Shown piece by piece: positions 1 to 10,024 of a stretch of 64,000 nucleotides of DNA. The notes beneath the pieces are model-generated. The model was not told the DNA's origin, did no database searches, and saw only the letters and a program-made list of their open reading frames with translations. The DNA is from an uncultured Jannaschia sp. (lineage in GTDB: Bacteria; Pseudomonadota; Alphaproteobacteria; Rhodobacterales; Rhodobacteraceae). Location: contig NZ_CANNEZ010000003.1 in assembly GCF_947503795.1 (NCBI RefSeq), forward strand, positions 1 through 64,000. The letters are read 5' to 3'. The position numbers were made by a program, and so were the translations under genes. Within the stretch, counting starts at the first letter, position 1. The number at the start of each line of letters is the position of its first letter.

Positions 1-80
1 ACCACTACGGCGAGGCGCTTATCGAGAAGATCTGCCACGGCAACTGGCTGCGGCTTCTGGAGCGGAATTGGGGCGGCTGA
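1..80 (+). CDS. Membrane dipeptidase (peptidase M19), C-terminal end only
   Basis: Only the last 25 codons are present, and the gene begins before the window. The tail contains GNWLRLLERNWGG, which resembles the 'GxNWLRV' end of renal/membrane-dipeptidase-type zinc peptidases common in Rhodobacteraceae. The frame is open from base 3 to the TGA at 78-80. The family hydrolyses dipeptides with a binuclear zinc site, and none of those residues is visible here. The assignment rests on a short C-terminal signature and is moderate. Confidence 0.55.
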   Translation, partial: HYGEALIEKICHGNWLRLLERNWGG

Positions 81-224
81 CCGCGAGCGCGCCGATCCGT
101 TCGAGGGACGGCATGTCGGGATGATAAGCGCCGGACGGAGTGCGCTCCCCAGCCATATGCATCGCCCCAAAGGGGGAGATCTATTCGGAACCGGTTCATG
201 GGCGACCATCCGCCCCGAACCGGC

Positions 225-434
225 TCAGTGGCCGTCGCCGTCCAGCACGAATCGCTTGTCGCAATAGCCGCATTCGACATGACCGATGGCCGGGTCGATG
301 GTCAGCCAGACGCGTGGGTGGCCCAGCGCCCCTTCGCCGCCGTCGCAGGCGACGCGCAGGACCGAGACCGTCTCGACCTCCGGCGGGGGCAGATCGTGCG
401 GGCCGGAAGGGGAGCGCGGGGTGCCGGTCGTCAT
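225..434 (-). CDS. Zinc-finger domain protein, NDUFS6-like (zf-CHCC)
   Basis: This 69-aa protein has the zf-CHCC pattern: one Cys near residue 30 (RVACDGG), His at about 39 (GHPRVWL), and a C-terminal [14 protein letters not shown] with the Cys-x2-Cys pair. The family is homologous to the mitochondrial complex I subunit NDUFS6, which binds zinc and helps assemble the enzyme. Many alphaproteobacteria carry it as a small stand-alone gene, and a complex I role here is inferred from the family. It diverges from the ABC ATPase gene, with 105 bp between starts. Both flanking intergenic stretches are short and show nothing convincing. Confidence 0.8.
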   Translation of the reverse strand: MTTGTPRSPSGPHDLPPPEVETVSVLRVACDGGEGALGHPRVWLTIDPAIGHVECGYCDKRFVLDGDGH

Positions 435-539
435 GGTCGGGGCCTCGGGTTGTCGCGTGGGGGCCGCCCCGCTAGGTGGGGCATTGTCCCGGCTTATGCG
501 ACAGCCGCCGGGTCGCGTGCAACCGCGCCCGGAGGCCCC

Positions 540-1469
540 ATGTCGAACGCCATCGAAATCGAGGGCCTGCGGAAGGTCTATGCCGGCGACGGCCGCATGC
601 CCGAGAAGCAGGCGCTGAAGGGCCTCGACCTGACGATCCCGACCGGGTCGATCTTCGGTCTGCTGGGCCCAAACGGCGCGGGCAAGTCGACCACGATCAA
701 CATCATGGCGGGGCTCGTCCGCAAGACCGCCGGACGCGTCCGCATCTGGGGCTTCGACCAGGACCGGAACCCGCGCCAGTCGCGTGCCGCGATCGGCGTG
801 ATGCCGCAGGAGTTGAACCTCGATCCGTTCTTCACGCCGGAAGGCGCGCTCGAGGTGCAGGCCGGGCTCTACGGCGTACCCAAGCGCGACCGGCGCACGG
901 CCGAGATCCTCGACCTCGTGGGGCTGGCCGACAAGGCCGACGCCTACGCGCGCACGCTCTCGGGCGGGATGCGCCGGCGTTTGCTGCTGGCCAAGGCCCT
1001 CGTCCACCACCCGCAGATCCTCGTTCTCGACGAGCCGACGGCGGGCGTCGATATCGAGCTGCGCCAGATGCTCTGGCGGAATGTCCGCCGTCTCAACGAA
1101 GAGCGTGGGATGACCATCATCCTGACCACCCACTATCTCGAGGAAGCGCAGGAGATGTGCGACGAGATCGCCATCATCGCCGATGGCGAACTGGTGATCC
1201 GCGACAAGACCGCCGCCCTGCTCGACCGGCTCGACGGCAAGACCATGGTCATCGTCCCCGAAAGCCCGGTGGAGACCATCACGCTGCCCGACGGTGTCGA
1301 ACTCGACCGCCGCCCGGACGGCGCGCTGGCGCTGACCTACAACCGGGGCCGCGTGTCGGCCGAGCAGCTTCTTTCCGCCGTTCACGCCGCGGGCATCACG
1401 ATCCGCGATGTCCGCACCGAGGAGGCGGATCTCGAGGACGTCTTCGTGTCGCTGACCCACAAGGACTGA
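540..1469 (+). CDS. ABC-2 type transporter ATP-binding protein (YadG/CcmA-like)
   Basis: This 309-aa protein is a single-nucleotide-binding-domain ABC ATPase. Walker A is GPNGAGKST at residues 43-51, the signature is TLSGGMRRR at about 139-147, and Walker B is [10 protein letters not shown] at 162-171, followed by the H-loop [10 protein letters not shown]-terminal extension of roughly 90 residues is typical of drug- or polysaccharide-exporter ATPases of the YadG type. Such ATPases pair with an ABC-2 permease, usually the next gene. Here the next 170 bp hold no permease and the following gene runs the other way. The permease must be elsewhere, or upstream of the window. Confidence 0.85.
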   Translation: MSNAIEIEGLRKVYAGDGRMPEKQALKGLDLTIPTGSIFGLLGPNGAGKSTTINIMAGLVRKTAGRVRIWGFDQDRNPRQSRAAIGVMPQELNLDPFFTPEGALEVQAGLYGVPKRDRRTAEILDLVGLADKADAYARTLSGGMRRRLLLAKALVHHPQILVLDEPTAGVDIELRQMLWRNVRRLNEERGMTIILTTHYLEEAQEMCDEIAIIADGELVIRDKTAALLDRLDGKTMVIVPESPVETITLPDGVELDRRPDGALALTYNRGRVSAEQLLSAVHAAGITIRDVRTEEADLEDVFVSLTHKD

Positions 1470-1639
1470 GCGGCGTTCATCTTCCGTTAGGACCCGCGAT
1501 GTCACCATCGGGTCATGGCTTTCGATCCGACCCTCGGCACCGCGCTCGTCGCATGGCTCCTCATCTCGCTCGGGATCGTCGCGTTGGCCTTTCCATTGCG
1601 CGCAGGGATCCTCTTGCGAACGACCTGCAGGCCCGCAGG

Positions 1640-2485
1640 CTATCCGCGCCGCAGCAGGTCTTTCGCGGCCAGCACCGCACCGCCCGTGATCAGCGCGCAG
1701 GCCGCGCCAAGGGTCCAGCTCGCGTCGGCCAGTCCCGCGGCCACCAGAACCAGCGTCGAGAGCAGCGGCGCGGCGTAGCTCGCCGCCCCCAGCACGGCCA
1801 GGTCGCCGCGCTTGCACCCGATATCCCAGAGGAAGAACGCCGCCCCGAGCGGGCCCATCCCCAGCCCCGCGATCGCCAGCCAGCCGCCCGCATCCGGCCA
1901 GACCCACGTTTCCAGCGCCAGATGGGCGATCGCCGACAGGATCGCAGCCGCCACGCAGAAGCCGCCCACGATCTCGGTCGGCACCTCGGCCACCCGCCGC
2001 GAGAGCACCGAATAGCCCGACCAGACGAACGCCGCCGCAAACGCCACGCCATGACCGGCGGAGGGCGCGAAGACCTCGAACCGCCCGCCCGTCACCACGA
2101 GGACCGCCCCCGCGAGCCCGAGGAACGCGCCCGCGACGTGGAACCACCGCAGCCGCTGCACCGTCGCCGACATCAGGACGATGAGGAGCGGCCAGAGATA
2201 GGCGATGAGGCTCGCCTCGACCGGTGGCGCCATCCGGAGGCTCAGGACGTAGAGAAGGTGGTAGCCGAAGAGGCCTCCGACCCCGAGCGCCCAGACGCCC
2301 CACGGCTGGCGCCACGTTCGCCACGCGCCGGGCCGCAGCAGAAGGGACGCGCCGCCGCCGATGGCGAAACACAGCGCCAGGAGCTGGAGGGGCGGGACAC
2401 CCTGCGCCCGCGTCGTGAACAGCGCCAGCACCGCCCAGAGCAGCACCGCACCGAAACCCAGAGCTGTCGCAATGCCGCGCGTCAT
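1640..2485 (-). CDS. EamA/DMT-superfamily transporter
   Basis: This 281-aa very hydrophobic protein has about ten predicted membrane segments arranged as two EamA repeats. Landmarks are [19 protein letters not shown] at the N-terminus, and [19 protein letters not shown], the usual end of repeat one. The start is set at [11 protein letters not shown] because a longer reading adds only hydrophilic residues ahead of TM1. The family exports amino acids or other metabolites across the inner membrane, and the substrate cannot be read from sequence. It is divergent from the FAD oxidoreductase with a 68-bp gap. A second family member is at 29601-30443. Confidence 0.85.
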   Translation of the reverse strand: MTRGIATALGFGAVLLWAVLALFTTRAQGVPPLQLLALCFAIGGGASLLLRPGAWRTWRQPWGVWALGVGGLFGYHLLYVLSLRMAPPVEASLIAYLWPLLIVLMSATVQRLRWFHVAGAFLGLAGAVLVVTGGRFEVFAPSAGHGVAFAAAFVWSGYSVLSRRVAEVPTEIVGGFCVAAAILSAIAHLALETWVWPDAGGWLAIAGLGMGPLGAAFFLWDIGCKRGDLAVLGAASYAAPLLSTLVLVAAGLADASWTLGAACALITGGAVLAAKDLLRRG

Positions 2486-2553
2486 GCCGCATCCATCCTC
2501 GCTTGCCGGGCTTTTCGCAAGATGCCAGCGTCGCACGGCAAGGGGGATCAGCC

Positions 2554-3729
2554 ATGGCCGAACGGATCGTCATCGTGGGCGGAGCCATCATGGGCGCGTC
2601 GCTGGCGTGGTGGCTGACCGAGCTGGGCCATCCGCCGGGCGATGTCACCGTGGTCGAACGCGACCCCAGCTACGCGGCCTGCGGCACGGCCTTCTCCAAC
2701 TCCTGCATCCGGCAACAATTCGGCAATCCGCTCAATATCGCGGTCAGCCAGTTCGGCGTCGCGTATCTCAAGGCGTTCCGCGCCCATATGGGCGACGACC
2801 GCGTCCCGCCGGTGCATCTCCATCCGTTCGGGTATCTCTACCTGGCGGGTGACGCGGCCGAGGTCGCCCGGCTGACGGCGGCCCATGCCGTTCAGGTCGC
2901 CGCCGGTGCGGGCACGCGGCTCATGTCTCCCGATGCGATGGCCGCCGAATGGCAATTCTACGATCTGGACGGCATCCTCCTAGGGTCGCACGGGACGCGG
3001 GACGAGGGCTATTTCGATGGCACCACCATGTTCGACTGGTGGCGCCGCATCTCGCGCGAAAGGGGGGTGCGGTGGATCGACGGCACCGTCACCGCAATCG
3101 ACACCGGCGGCGGTGCGGTGCGCGGCGTGGCGCTGGCCGACGGGACGGCGCTGGCGGCCGATATCGTGGTGAACGCGGCGGGCACGCGAGGGGCGGAGGT
3201 CGCGCGAATGGCCGGCCTCGACCTGCCGGTGGAACCCCGGAAGCGCTACACTTGGGTGTTTGAGGCCGAGACGCCGCTCCCGACGGACCTGCCGCTGACG
3301 ATCGATCCCTCGGGCGTCCACTGCCGCACTGACGGCGCGCTCTACATGGCCGGGGCCACACCCGCCCACGACCCGGCCGTCGATCCCGACGATTTCACCG
3401 GCGACTGGTCCATCTGGGAGGACCGCGTCTGGCCCGCCCTCGCCGCGCGCATCCCCGCCTTCGAACGCCTCCGCGTCCGTCGCTCCTGGGTCGGGCATTA
3501 CGATCTCAACGTGCTCGACGCGAACGCCATCCTCGGGCCGCATCCCGAGCTTCCCGGCTTTCACATCATGAACGGGTTCTCCGGCCATGGGCTGCAGCAA
3601 TCGCCGGCCATGGGACGCGGGCTGGCCGAGCGGATCATCCATGGTCGCTACGCCACGCTCGACCTGTCCCCCTTCGCACCCGACCGCGTGCTCTCGGGGC
3701 AACCCTTCGCGGAGGCGGCGATCATCTGA
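2554..3729 (+). CDS. FAD-dependent oxidoreductase, FOXRED1/DadA-like
   Basis: This 391-aa flavoprotein starts with a Rossmann FAD motif ([17 protein letters not shown]). It continues with [20 protein letters not shown] and ends with [19 protein letters not shown]. These are hallmarks of the DAO-fold group that includes FOXRED1, a complex I assembly factor in mitochondria, and bacterial sarcosine/D-amino-acid oxidoreductases. The glycine motif is GGAxMG rather than GxGxxG, a common variant in this subfamily. The start is supported by an AAGGGGGAT Shine-Dalgarno-like stretch. The substrate is unknown. A complex I role is only suggested by homology and by the other complex I accessory homologues in the window. 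Confidence 0.8.
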   Translation: MAERIVIVGGAIMGASLAWWLTELGHPPGDVTVVERDPSYAACGTAFSNSCIRQQFGNPLNIAVSQFGVAYLKAFRAHMGDDRVPPVHLHPFGYLYLAGDAAEVARLTAAHAVQVAAGAGTRLMSPDAMAAEWQFYDLDGILLGSHGTRDEGYFDGTTMFDWWRRISRERGVRWIDGTVTAIDTGGGAVRGVALADGTALAADIVVNAAGTRGAEVARMAGLDLPVEPRKRYTWVFEAETPLPTDLPLTIDPSGVHCRTDGALYMAGATPAHDPAVDPDDFTGDWSIWEDRVWPALAARIPAFERLRVRRSWVGHYDLNVLDANAILGPHPELPGFHIMNGFSGHGLQQSPAMGRGLAERIIHGRYATLDLSPFAPDRVLSGQPFAEAAII

Positions 3730-3788
3730 CCCGGCATTTCCCCGTCGCCGCCGCAATCGCGTCCGAATCGACGATTAACCATCGATTC

Positions 3789-4367
3789 ATGAAACAGCTC
3801 CGCCCCCTTTTCGCCGCTGCCGTGATCGCGATGGTCGCGCTACCCGCGCAGGCCGCGCCGCTGGTGACGTATCAGTACGACTACAACACCACCTTCCCGG
3901 AAAGCGCGACGACGACCTTCTCGCAGGTTTTCGACTGGAGCGTGATCTCGCATTACGACATCCAGTCCCTGACCTTCGACCTGACCTTCGCGGATACCGG
4001 ACCCTCGCTGATCGGCGGCGGCCTACTCGGCCCGCTCGTGCCGCTGGAGCTCTGGCGCGCGAACCTGAACGGCGGCAGCGTGCCTTGGGCGGTGAACAGC
4101 ATCTCGCGGCTTCTCGAGGATTCGCTCGGCGTGATCTCGGTCACCTTCGACGCGACGAACAACGCCGACGTCTTCGCCGACGCGCTGGGGGCTTCGGCCC
4201 TGACCTTCAGCCTTACCGAGGGCGGACTCAACATCAACGACTTCCAGCTCCTCAGCGCCTCGCTGACCCTGGACGGTACGGTCGTGCCGCTGCCCGCGCC
4301 GTTCTGGCTGCTGGGCGCGGGCCTCCTCGGCCTGACCGCCGCGCGCCGGCGCCGCCGCACCGCCTGA
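3789..4367 (+). CDS. VPLPA-CTERM sorting domain protein (copy 1)
   Basis: This 192-aa exported protein has a signal peptide (residues about 1-23, cleaved near AQAAP) and no Cys. Its C-terminal sorting tail is VPLPAPFWLLGAGLLGLTA followed by an arginine cluster. This tripartite tail (VPLPA motif, membrane helix, basic end) is the roseobacter variant of PEP-CTERM signals processed by an exosortase/archaeosortase-type enzyme. The mature part is predicted to be beta-rich (ITFDLTF-like strands). The next gene is a diverged paralogue with the same layout. No exosortase gene lies in the window. The function of the mature domain is unknown. A TTAA-N7-TTCA sequence lies at the start codon (3775-3789), a weak CtrA-like resemblance. 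Confidence 0.85.
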   Translation: MKQLRPLFAAAVIAMVALPAQAAPLVTYQYDYNTTFPESATTTFSQVFDWSVISHYDIQSLTFDLTFADTGPSLIGGGLLGPLVPLELWRANLNGGSVPWAVNSISRLLEDSLGVISVTFDATNNADVFADALGASALTFSLTEGGLNINDFQLLSASLTLDGTVVPLPAPFWLLGAGLLGLTAARRRRRTA

Positions 4368-4513
4368 TCCTCTCGATCCACGACCACACGGGCCTGCGCG
4401 CATCGTCGATGGCGCGTGACCGCGGATGCGCGACCCCGCCATAGTCTCTCTCGGCCTCATCATTGCGAAACGATCGCCCGAATTCCGTCGAATTGTGACG
4501 CCATACCGGCTGC

Positions 4514-5188
4514 ATGGGACGCCTACGATCCTTCGCCCTCGCCGGAGCCCTCGCGCTTTTGCCAAGCCTCGCACCCGCTGCGGTGCTGGGCATCTACACG
4601 CATGATTACGGGATCGGGGAGTACGACCCGCAGGGCGACGACGTGCTTGGCGCAGGCTTCGTCGAGGTCACCGAGAACATCGCCAATCCGTTCTTCGACA
4701 GCTTCGACTTCTCCGATCTGGCCGGGGCCACGATTGACAGTATCTCGCTGACGATCGACTTCGCGAATGCCGGTCCGAATTCGATCGATTTCGGGATCTT
4801 CACCATCGACACCGAGATCTGGGAGCTGGTGATCGGCGGCGCGGACGACACCAGCCTCGCCGACGATCTCGTGACGACGATGTCGGACGATACCGCGCCG
4901 CTGACCGTCGCGCTGACCGCGAGTTCCGGGCCCGCGGCGGCTGATATCTTCTCGAACGCCGTCACCGATCTCGGGCTGTCCTTCTGGTTCCAGGAACCGG
5001 CGCTCTTCGTGACGGACAGCTTCCAGCTGGCCTCGGCGACCCTGACCGTCTCCGGGGTCTCGGCCGTGCCGCTGCCTGCGCCATTCGCGCTGCTGCTGGC
5101 CGCGCTGGGCGGTCTCGTCCTCGTCAGACGTAGCGGTTCCAGATGTTCTCCAACCGCTCCTGGCGACCCGAACGCGGCCGCGGGTTGA
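4514..5188 (+). CDS. VPLPA-CTERM sorting domain protein (copy 2)
   Basis: This 224-aa protein has a signal peptide ([17 protein letters not shown]) and a [22 protein letters not shown] sorting tail. It parallels the preceding gene: Y-x-HDY near the N-terminus, an [13 protein letters not shown] strand matching LTFDLTFADTGPS, an ELW motif, and [10 protein letters not shown] matching FQLLSASLTL just before VPLPA. The tail is unusual. After the RR it continues for about 20 polar residues ([10 protein letters not shown]...) before the stop, reading antisense through the last 65 bp of xylA. A normal protein of this type would end just after the arginines. The original end may therefore have been replaced when xylA came to lie next to it. 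Confidence 0.75.
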   Translation: MGRLRSFALAGALALLPSLAPAAVLGIYTHDYGIGEYDPQGDDVLGAGFVEVTENIANPFFDSFDFSDLAGATIDSISLTIDFANAGPNSIDFGIFTIDTEIWELVIGGADDTSLADDLVTTMSDDTAPLTVALTASSGPAAADIFSNAVTDLGLSFWFQEPALFVTDSFQLASATLTVSGVSAVPLPAPFALLLAALGGLVLVRRSGSRCSPTAPGDPNAAAG

Positions 5189-6425
5189 TCCCGTCGCGGG
5201 CGACGCGATCCGCGATAGACCCGAGATCCGAGCTCAGCAGGTCCGATCCCTCCCATCCCGCGTAGCGCGCGTCCCGCGCCCCCTCCAGCTCGCCCGACTC
5301 CAGCAGCGCCGCCGCCGCCTTCAGCCCGCGCGCGCAGACATCCATCGCGCCCACATGGGCCGCGATCAGGTCGACGGGATCGAGCGACTGGCGCCGCAGC
5401 TTGGCATCGAAATTCGTGCCCCCGGTGGTGAACCCCCCCGCGCGCAACACCTCGTAATAGGCGCGCGCGACCTCGGGGACGTTGTCGGGGAACTGATCCG
5501 TGTCCCAGCCCGACTGGTAATCGTTCCGGTTCATGTCGATCGACCCGAGAATGCCCAGCGACGCGGCCAGCGCCAGTTCGTGCTCGAACGAATGCCCCGC
5601 AAGGATCGCGTGGCCCTGCTCGATATTGACCTTCACCTCGCCCTCGAGGCCGAACTCCCTGAGGAAGCCATAGACCGTCGCGACGTCGTAATCATATTGG
5701 TGTTTCGTCGGCTCCTGCGGCTTGGGCTCGATCAGGATCGTTCCGTCGAAGCCGATCTTCTTGGCGTAGTCGACGACCATGCACAGGAAGCGCCCCGCCT
5801 GCCGCCGCTCGCGGGTCAGGTCCGTGTTGAGCAGCGTCTCGTAGCCTTCGCGCCCGCCCCAGAGCACATAATTCTCGCCGCCGAGCTTCCGCGTGGCGTC
5901 GATGCAGGTCTTCACCGTCGCCGCGGCGAAGGCGAACACGTCCGGATCGGGGTTCGTGGCTGCCCCCGCCATGTAGCGGCGATGCGAGAAGAGGTTCGCC
6001 GTCCCCCACAGAAGCTTCGGCCCGCCGGCCTCCATCCGCGTCCCGATATGGTCGGTGATCTCGTCAAGCCGGGCGGTGTTCTCGGCGAAATCCGCACCCT
6101 CGGGACGGATATCGGCGTCGTGGAAGCAGAAATAGGGCTGGCCGAGGATCCCGAACATCTCGAAGGCGGCGTCGGCCTTCATCTTCGCGGCGTCCATCGT
6201 GTCGCCCGCCACGTCCGCGAACCACGGCCGCTCGAAGGTCTGCCCGCCGAACGGATCGCCGCCGGGCCATGCGAAGGAATGCCACCACGCGACCGCGAAA
6301 CGCAGGTGATCCTCCAACCGCTTTCCCATCACCATCTCGTCGGGGTCGTAGTGGCGGAAGCTCAGGTCGTCGGTGGCATCGGCGTCGAAGCGGACGGGCG
6401 CGATGCCCTCGAAGAAATCGGTCAT
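5124..6425 (-). CDS. xylA: Xylose isomerase
   Basis: This 433-aa class II xylose isomerase converts D-xylose to D-xylulose with two divalent metals. Visible motifs are [11 protein letters not shown] (catalytic His region), [11 protein letters not shown], the metal-binding [13 protein letters not shown], and [20 protein letters not shown]. Length and motif order are normal for the family. It is the last gene of the xylF-H-G-B-A operon, and its ATG overlaps the xylB stop by four bases. Its 3' end overlaps the opposing VPLPA-CTERM gene by 65 bp, and no hairpin terminator is evident between them. Confidence 0.97.
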   Translation of the reverse strand: MTDFFEGIAPVRFDADATDDLSFRHYDPDEMVMGKRLEDHLRFAVAWWHSFAWPGGDPFGGQTFERPWFADVAGDTMDAAKMKADAAFEMFGILGQPYFCFHDADIRPEGADFAENTARLDEITDHIGTRMEAGGPKLLWGTANLFSHRRYMAGAATNPDPDVFAFAAATVKTCIDATRKLGGENYVLWGGREGYETLLNTDLTRERRQAGRFLCMVVDYAKKIGFDGTILIEPKPQEPTKHQYDYDVATVYGFLREFGLEGEVKVNIEQGHAILAGHSFEHELALAASLGILGSIDMNRNDYQSGWDTDQFPDNVPEVARAYYEVLRAGGFTTGGTNFDAKLRRQSLDPVDLIAAHVGAMDVCARGLKAAAALLESGELEGARDARYAGWEGSDLLSSDLGSIADRVARDGINPRPRSGRQERLENIWNRYV

Positions 6426-7837
6426 AGGGTCCTCGTTGGGGCGTAGGCGGCTTTGAAACGGGCATGGCCATCGGCGAAGGCAGCGGTCAATTTAGGGGTT
6501 GGGGCGATGGTGCGCGCGATGGCGGGCGTGGCGGCGACCGAAACATCCGCCCCGTCCGCCATCATCGCAAGGCGGCAGGCACCGAGCGCCGCGCCGAACG
6601 CGCCGTCGGCAGGCACCTCGAGGGGCAGGTCGAGGATCGTCGCGATCATCGACAGCCAGTGCTCCGAACGCGAACCGCCGCCCACCGCGAGCAACCGGTC
6701 GACCGGCGTGCCTGTCGCCCGCAGCGCATCGAGGCTGTCGCGGAGGGCGTAGCCCACGCCTGCCATCACCGCGCGCCCGAGGGCGGCCGCATCCGTCGCG
6801 TGCTCTATGCCGGCCAGCATCCCGCGAATGGCGGCGTCGTTATGCGGCGTCCGCTCGCCGCCGAGATAGGGCAGGAACAGCGTCCGGCCCGGCGCCTTCA
6901 GCGTCCCCTCGGTCAGTTCGGCCGCGCGCTTCCCGGTCAGCCGCGATGCCCATTCGAGGCTGTCGGTCGCTGACAGGATCACGCCCATCTGGTGCCAGGT
7001 GTCGGGGACCGCGTGGCAGAAGGTGTGCACCGCGCTCGCGGCATCGGGAGAATAGCGGGCCGTCGATACGAAGAGGACGCCCGACGTCCCCAGCGACACG
7101 AAGCCCTGCCCCGGCGCGACCGCGCCCGTTCCGACCGCGGCGGCCGCGTTGTCGCCCGCACCGCCCGCGACGGGCGCGCCCTCGGGCAGGCCGGTGGCAG
7201 CCGCGCAGGCCGCCGAGATGCGGCCCGCGATGCCCGTGCCCTCGGTCGCGGCCGGCATATGCGCGAGGCTCAATCCGGACCGCGCCAGCAGGTCGTCCGA
7301 CCAGTCCCGCGCGCCGACATCCAGCCACGCCGTGCCCGAGGCGTCCGACATGTCGGTCCAGGCCTCACCCGTCAGCCAGAGCCGCAGGTAATCCTTCGGC
7401 AGAAGCACGAGCTCCGTCGCGGCGAAGATGTCGGGCTCGTGCCGCCGGACCCATTCGACCTTGGGCGCGGTGAAACCGGGGAAGACGATGTTGCCGGTGA
7501 CCGTCCGCGCCTCGTCGTCGTCCATTTCGGCGGCCTCGGTCGCGGCGCGCGTGTCATTCCAGAGAAGACAGGGCCGCAGGGCCCGGCCCTCGGCACCGAC
7601 CAGCGTCGCGCCGTGCATGTGCCCGGCCAACCCGATGGCCCGCACGCCGGAGAGATCACCCAGCTCGGCCAGCACCGCGCGGCAGGCGGTGATCCAGCTT
7701 TCGGGATCCTGTTCGGACCAGCCGGGATGCGGGCGCTCGACCGTCAGGGGCGCGGTCGCCTCGCCCAAGACCCGCTGCGCGTCGTCGATCAGGAGCGCCT
7801 TCAGCGACGAGGTCCCGAGATCCAGTCCGAGATACAT
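6422..7837 (-). CDS. xylB: Xylulokinase
   Basis: This 471-aa FGGY-family sugar kinase phosphorylates D-xylulose to D-xylulose 5-phosphate for the pentose phosphate pathway. It opens with the ATPase-fold phosphate loop [15 protein letters not shown]. It contains the xylulokinase block [12 protein letters not shown] and the catalytic [14 protein letters not shown] region, and ends with the adenosine-binding [13 protein letters not shown]. It sits between the ATP-binding gene (67-bp gap) and xylA (four-base overlap) in the xylose operon, which fixes the sugar specificity. Confidence 0.95.
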   Translation of the reverse strand: MYLGLDLGTSSLKALLIDDAQRVLGEATAPLTVERPHPGWSEQDPESWITACRAVLAELGDLSGVRAIGLAGHMHGATLVGAEGRALRPCLLWNDTRAATEAAEMDDDEARTVTGNIVFPGFTAPKVEWVRRHEPDIFAATELVLLPKDYLRLWLTGEAWTDMSDASGTAWLDVGARDWSDDLLARSGLSLAHMPAATEGTGIAGRISAACAAATGLPEGAPVAGGAGDNAAAAVGTGAVAPGQGFVSLGTSGVLFVSTARYSPDAASAVHTFCHAVPDTWHQMGVILSATDSLEWASRLTGKRAAELTEGTLKAPGRTLFLPYLGGERTPHNDAAIRGMLAGIEHATDAAALGRAVMAGVGYALRDSLDALRATGTPVDRLLAVGGGSRSEHWLSMIATILDLPLEVPADGAFGAALGACRLAMMADGADVSVAATPAIARTIAPTPKLTAAFADGHARFKAAYAPTRTL

Positions 7838-7904
7838 CAGGCCGCCTCCGTCCGCCGCGTACCGGCCAGGGGGAGGCCCGCAAGGGCGACCGGGGGTTTC
7901 GCCC

Positions 7905-8657
7905 TCACGCCGCCTCGCGCTTGGGGTTCTTGCCGAGGATGATCATGCTCAAGATATCGTCCTCGGTCACGTCCTCAACTCGCTCGGTGCCGACCATCTG
8001 GCCGTTCTTCATCACCGAAACCCGGTCGCAGAGCTCCATCATCTCGCGCGTGTCGTGGGAGATCAGGAAGATCCCAAGCCCTTGCGCCTTCAGCTCCTGG
8101 ATCAGGTCAGCGACCATCTTGGTCTCGTGCACGCCCAGCGCTGCCGTCGGCTCGTCCATGATGAGGATGCGGGCGTTGAAGTAGACCGCGCGCGCGATGG
8201 CGACCGATTGGCGCTGACCGCCCGAGAGCGCGCTGACCGGCTCGCCGATCTTGCGGAAGTTTGGGTTCAGACGCGCCATGATCTTGCGCGTCTCCGCCTC
8301 CATCCGGGCGTCGTCCACGAGGCCCAGCGCCGTCGTCAGCTCGCGTCCGAGAAAGAGGTTCGCGGGGGCATCCAGATTGTCGGCCAGCGCCAGCGTCTGG
8401 TAGATCGTCTCGATGTTGTAGCGCCGCGCGTCGGCGGGCGACCGGATATCGGCCTCCTCGCCATCGATGCGGATCGTGCCCGAGTCGCGCTGATACGCAC
8501 CCGACAGGCATTTGATCAGCGTCGACTTGCCCGCGCCGTTATGCCCCAGCAGGCCCACGACCTCGCCCGCATGCAGGTCGAGCGACACGTTGTCGACGGC
8601 CTGCACGCCGCCGAACGCGATCGAGATGTTCTGAAGTTGAACCAGCGGTGTCGTCAT
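7905..8657 (-). CDS. xylG: Xylose ABC transporter ATP-binding protein (single domain)
   Basis: This 250-aa ABC ATPase has Walker A GHNGAGKST, the Q-loop in IETIYQTLALADN, signature ALSGGQRQS, Walker B ILIMDEPTAALG and an H-loop ISHDTREM. Carbohydrate CUT2 importers such as E. coli XylG normally have two fused ATPase domains (about 500 aa). This one has a single domain and presumably works as a homodimer, as in several alphaproteobacterial systems. Its ATG overlaps the xylH stop (ATGA). The xylose role comes from its operon position between xylH and xylB. Confidence 0.9.
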   Translation of the reverse strand: MTTPLVQLQNISIAFGGVQAVDNVSLDLHAGEVVGLLGHNGAGKSTLIKCLSGAYQRDSGTIRIDGEEADIRSPADARRYNIETIYQTLALADNLDAPANLFLGRELTTALGLVDDARMEAETRKIMARLNPNFRKIGEPVSALSGGQRQSVAIARAVYFNARILIMDEPTAALGVHETKMVADLIQELKAQGLGIFLISHDTREMMELCDRVSVMKNGQMVGTERVEDVTEDDILSMIILGKNPKREAA

Positions 8658-9955
8658 CAGTCCCGTGCCCCCGTGCGCTTGCGATACCAGATGTCCAGAA
8701 GGACCGCCGCGACCAGCACGCCGCCGACGACGATGTTCTGCAAGGGCGCATCGACGCCCACCATCGCCATTCCCGATTGCAGCGACTGCATGATGAGCGC
8801 GCCGATGATCGCGCCGTAGATCGTGCCCACCCCGCCCTTGAGCGCGGTGCCCCCGATCACGGCGGCGGCGATGACCCGCAGCTCGTCGAGGATGCCGATA
8901 TCGTTGGAATGGTTGGTCAGGCGGGCCGACGCGACCAGTGCCGCCAGCGCGCAGAGCACGCCCATCAGCGCGAAGACCTTCACGGTCAGCATCCGCGTGT
9001 CGATCCCCGACAGCTCGGCCGCGTCCGGGTTGCCGCCGGTGGCGAAGATGTAGCGACCGAACCGCGTCTTCTTGGCGATGACCGTCATCACGATGGCGAC
9101 TGCGATCAGCAGGAGGACCGAAATCGGGACGCCGTAGCCCTCGACATAGCCCTCGGGCATGGTCAGGCCCTCGGCCTCGAACCGGCGCTCAAGGACGCGC
9201 GACGGCACGGTATAGCCGTTCAGGAGTGCCACGAACCCGAGGATCGCCCCGGCGATGATGGCGGCGACCACGCCCTCGGCCCAGAGCGGCTTGACCGGCG
9301 CCTCGTGGGCGATCTTGCCGCGCCGCGCCGACCAGAGTCCCCAGAGCGCGGCGGCCACGGCGATCAGGCCGACGATCCACGACCAGGTCGTCCCGAGCGT
9401 GCCGTTGATGCCCCCGAAGAGCTGGAACGTCTCGTCGAGCGGGCCGATCGTCTGGCCGTTCGTCAGGTACCACGCCACGTTGCGCCAGATCAGCAGGCCG
9501 CCCAGCGTCACGATGAAGGCCGGGATCGTCAGGTATCCGATCAACCAGCCGTGGAATGCGCCGATTGCGGCCCCCGCGATCAGGCCCATGATGATGGCGA
9601 TCGGGGCCGTCGCGGGCGAGCCGAGCCCGAAGCCCAGCAGGTCGGGGACGATCATCGTCTGCGTCATCGCCATCACTGCCGAGCAGGTCGCGAGGACCGA
9701 GCCCACCGAAAGATCGATGTGGCGCATGACGATGATGAAGACCATGCCGGTCGCCATGATGGCGACGGAGACGGTCTGGATTGTCAGATTGAAGAGGTTG
9801 CGCGGCGTCACGAAGCGGCCATCGGAGGCCAGGTGGAAGGCCAGCGCGATCAGGACGAAGGCGCCGATCATGCCGAGAAGGCGCGTATCCAGTTCGAGGG
9901 CCGCCAAGCCGGTGCGGCGCGGCGCGCTCGGCGGCGCGGAGGTGGCGTCAGTCAT
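8657..9955 (-). CDS. xylH: Xylose ABC transporter permease
   Basis: This 432-aa CUT2-family permease has many hydrophobic segments. It carries the family signatures MRHIDLSVGSVLATCSAVMA and AGAAIGAFHGWLIGYL, and near the C-terminus ALKGGVGTIYGAIIGALIMQ. The start at MTDATSAPP has a GAGGAG Shine-Dalgarno a few bases upstream. A longer reading adds an Arg-rich stretch encoded by the upstream GC-rich hairpin and is not credible. It forms the membrane channel of the xylose importer with XylF and XylG. Confidence 0.93.
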   Translation of the reverse strand: MTDATSAPPSAPRRTGLAALELDTRLLGMIGAFVLIALAFHLASDGRFVTPRNLFNLTIQTVSVAIMATGMVFIIVMRHIDLSVGSVLATCSAVMAMTQTMIVPDLLGFGLGSPATAPIAIIMGLIAGAAIGAFHGWLIGYLTIPAFIVTLGGLLIWRNVAWYLTNGQTIGPLDETFQLFGGINGTLGTTWSWIVGLIAVAAALWGLWSARRGKIAHEAPVKPLWAEGVVAAIIAGAILGFVALLNGYTVPSRVLERRFEAEGLTMPEGYVEGYGVPISVLLLIAVAIVMTVIAKKTRFGRYIFATGGNPDAAELSGIDTRMLTVKVFALMGVLCALAALVASARLTNHSNDIGILDELRVIAAAVIGGTALKGGVGTIYGAIIGALIMQSLQSGMAMVGVDAPLQNIVVGGVLVAAVLLDIWYRKRTGARD

Positions 9956-10024
9956 CAGATATCTCCTCAGTGGACATTTCCTTCGAGAAGAAAATGGCCG
10001 ACGCCTTCGCCGAAGACGTCGCGT

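Noticed and set aside
1515-1778. Small open frame with a hydrophobic start after the ABC ATPase
   Set aside because: It overlaps the EamA gene antisense, has no family resemblance and no ribosome-binding site, so it was not listed as a gene.
225-2648. 807-aa minus-strand open frame
   Set aside because: It covers the ABC ATPase antisense; only its last 69 codons are the real zinc-finger gene.
3775-3789. TTAA-N7-TTCA before the first VPLPA gene as a CtrA box
   Set aside because: It matches the consensus at six of eight bases and overlaps the start codon, so it is too weak to annotate.
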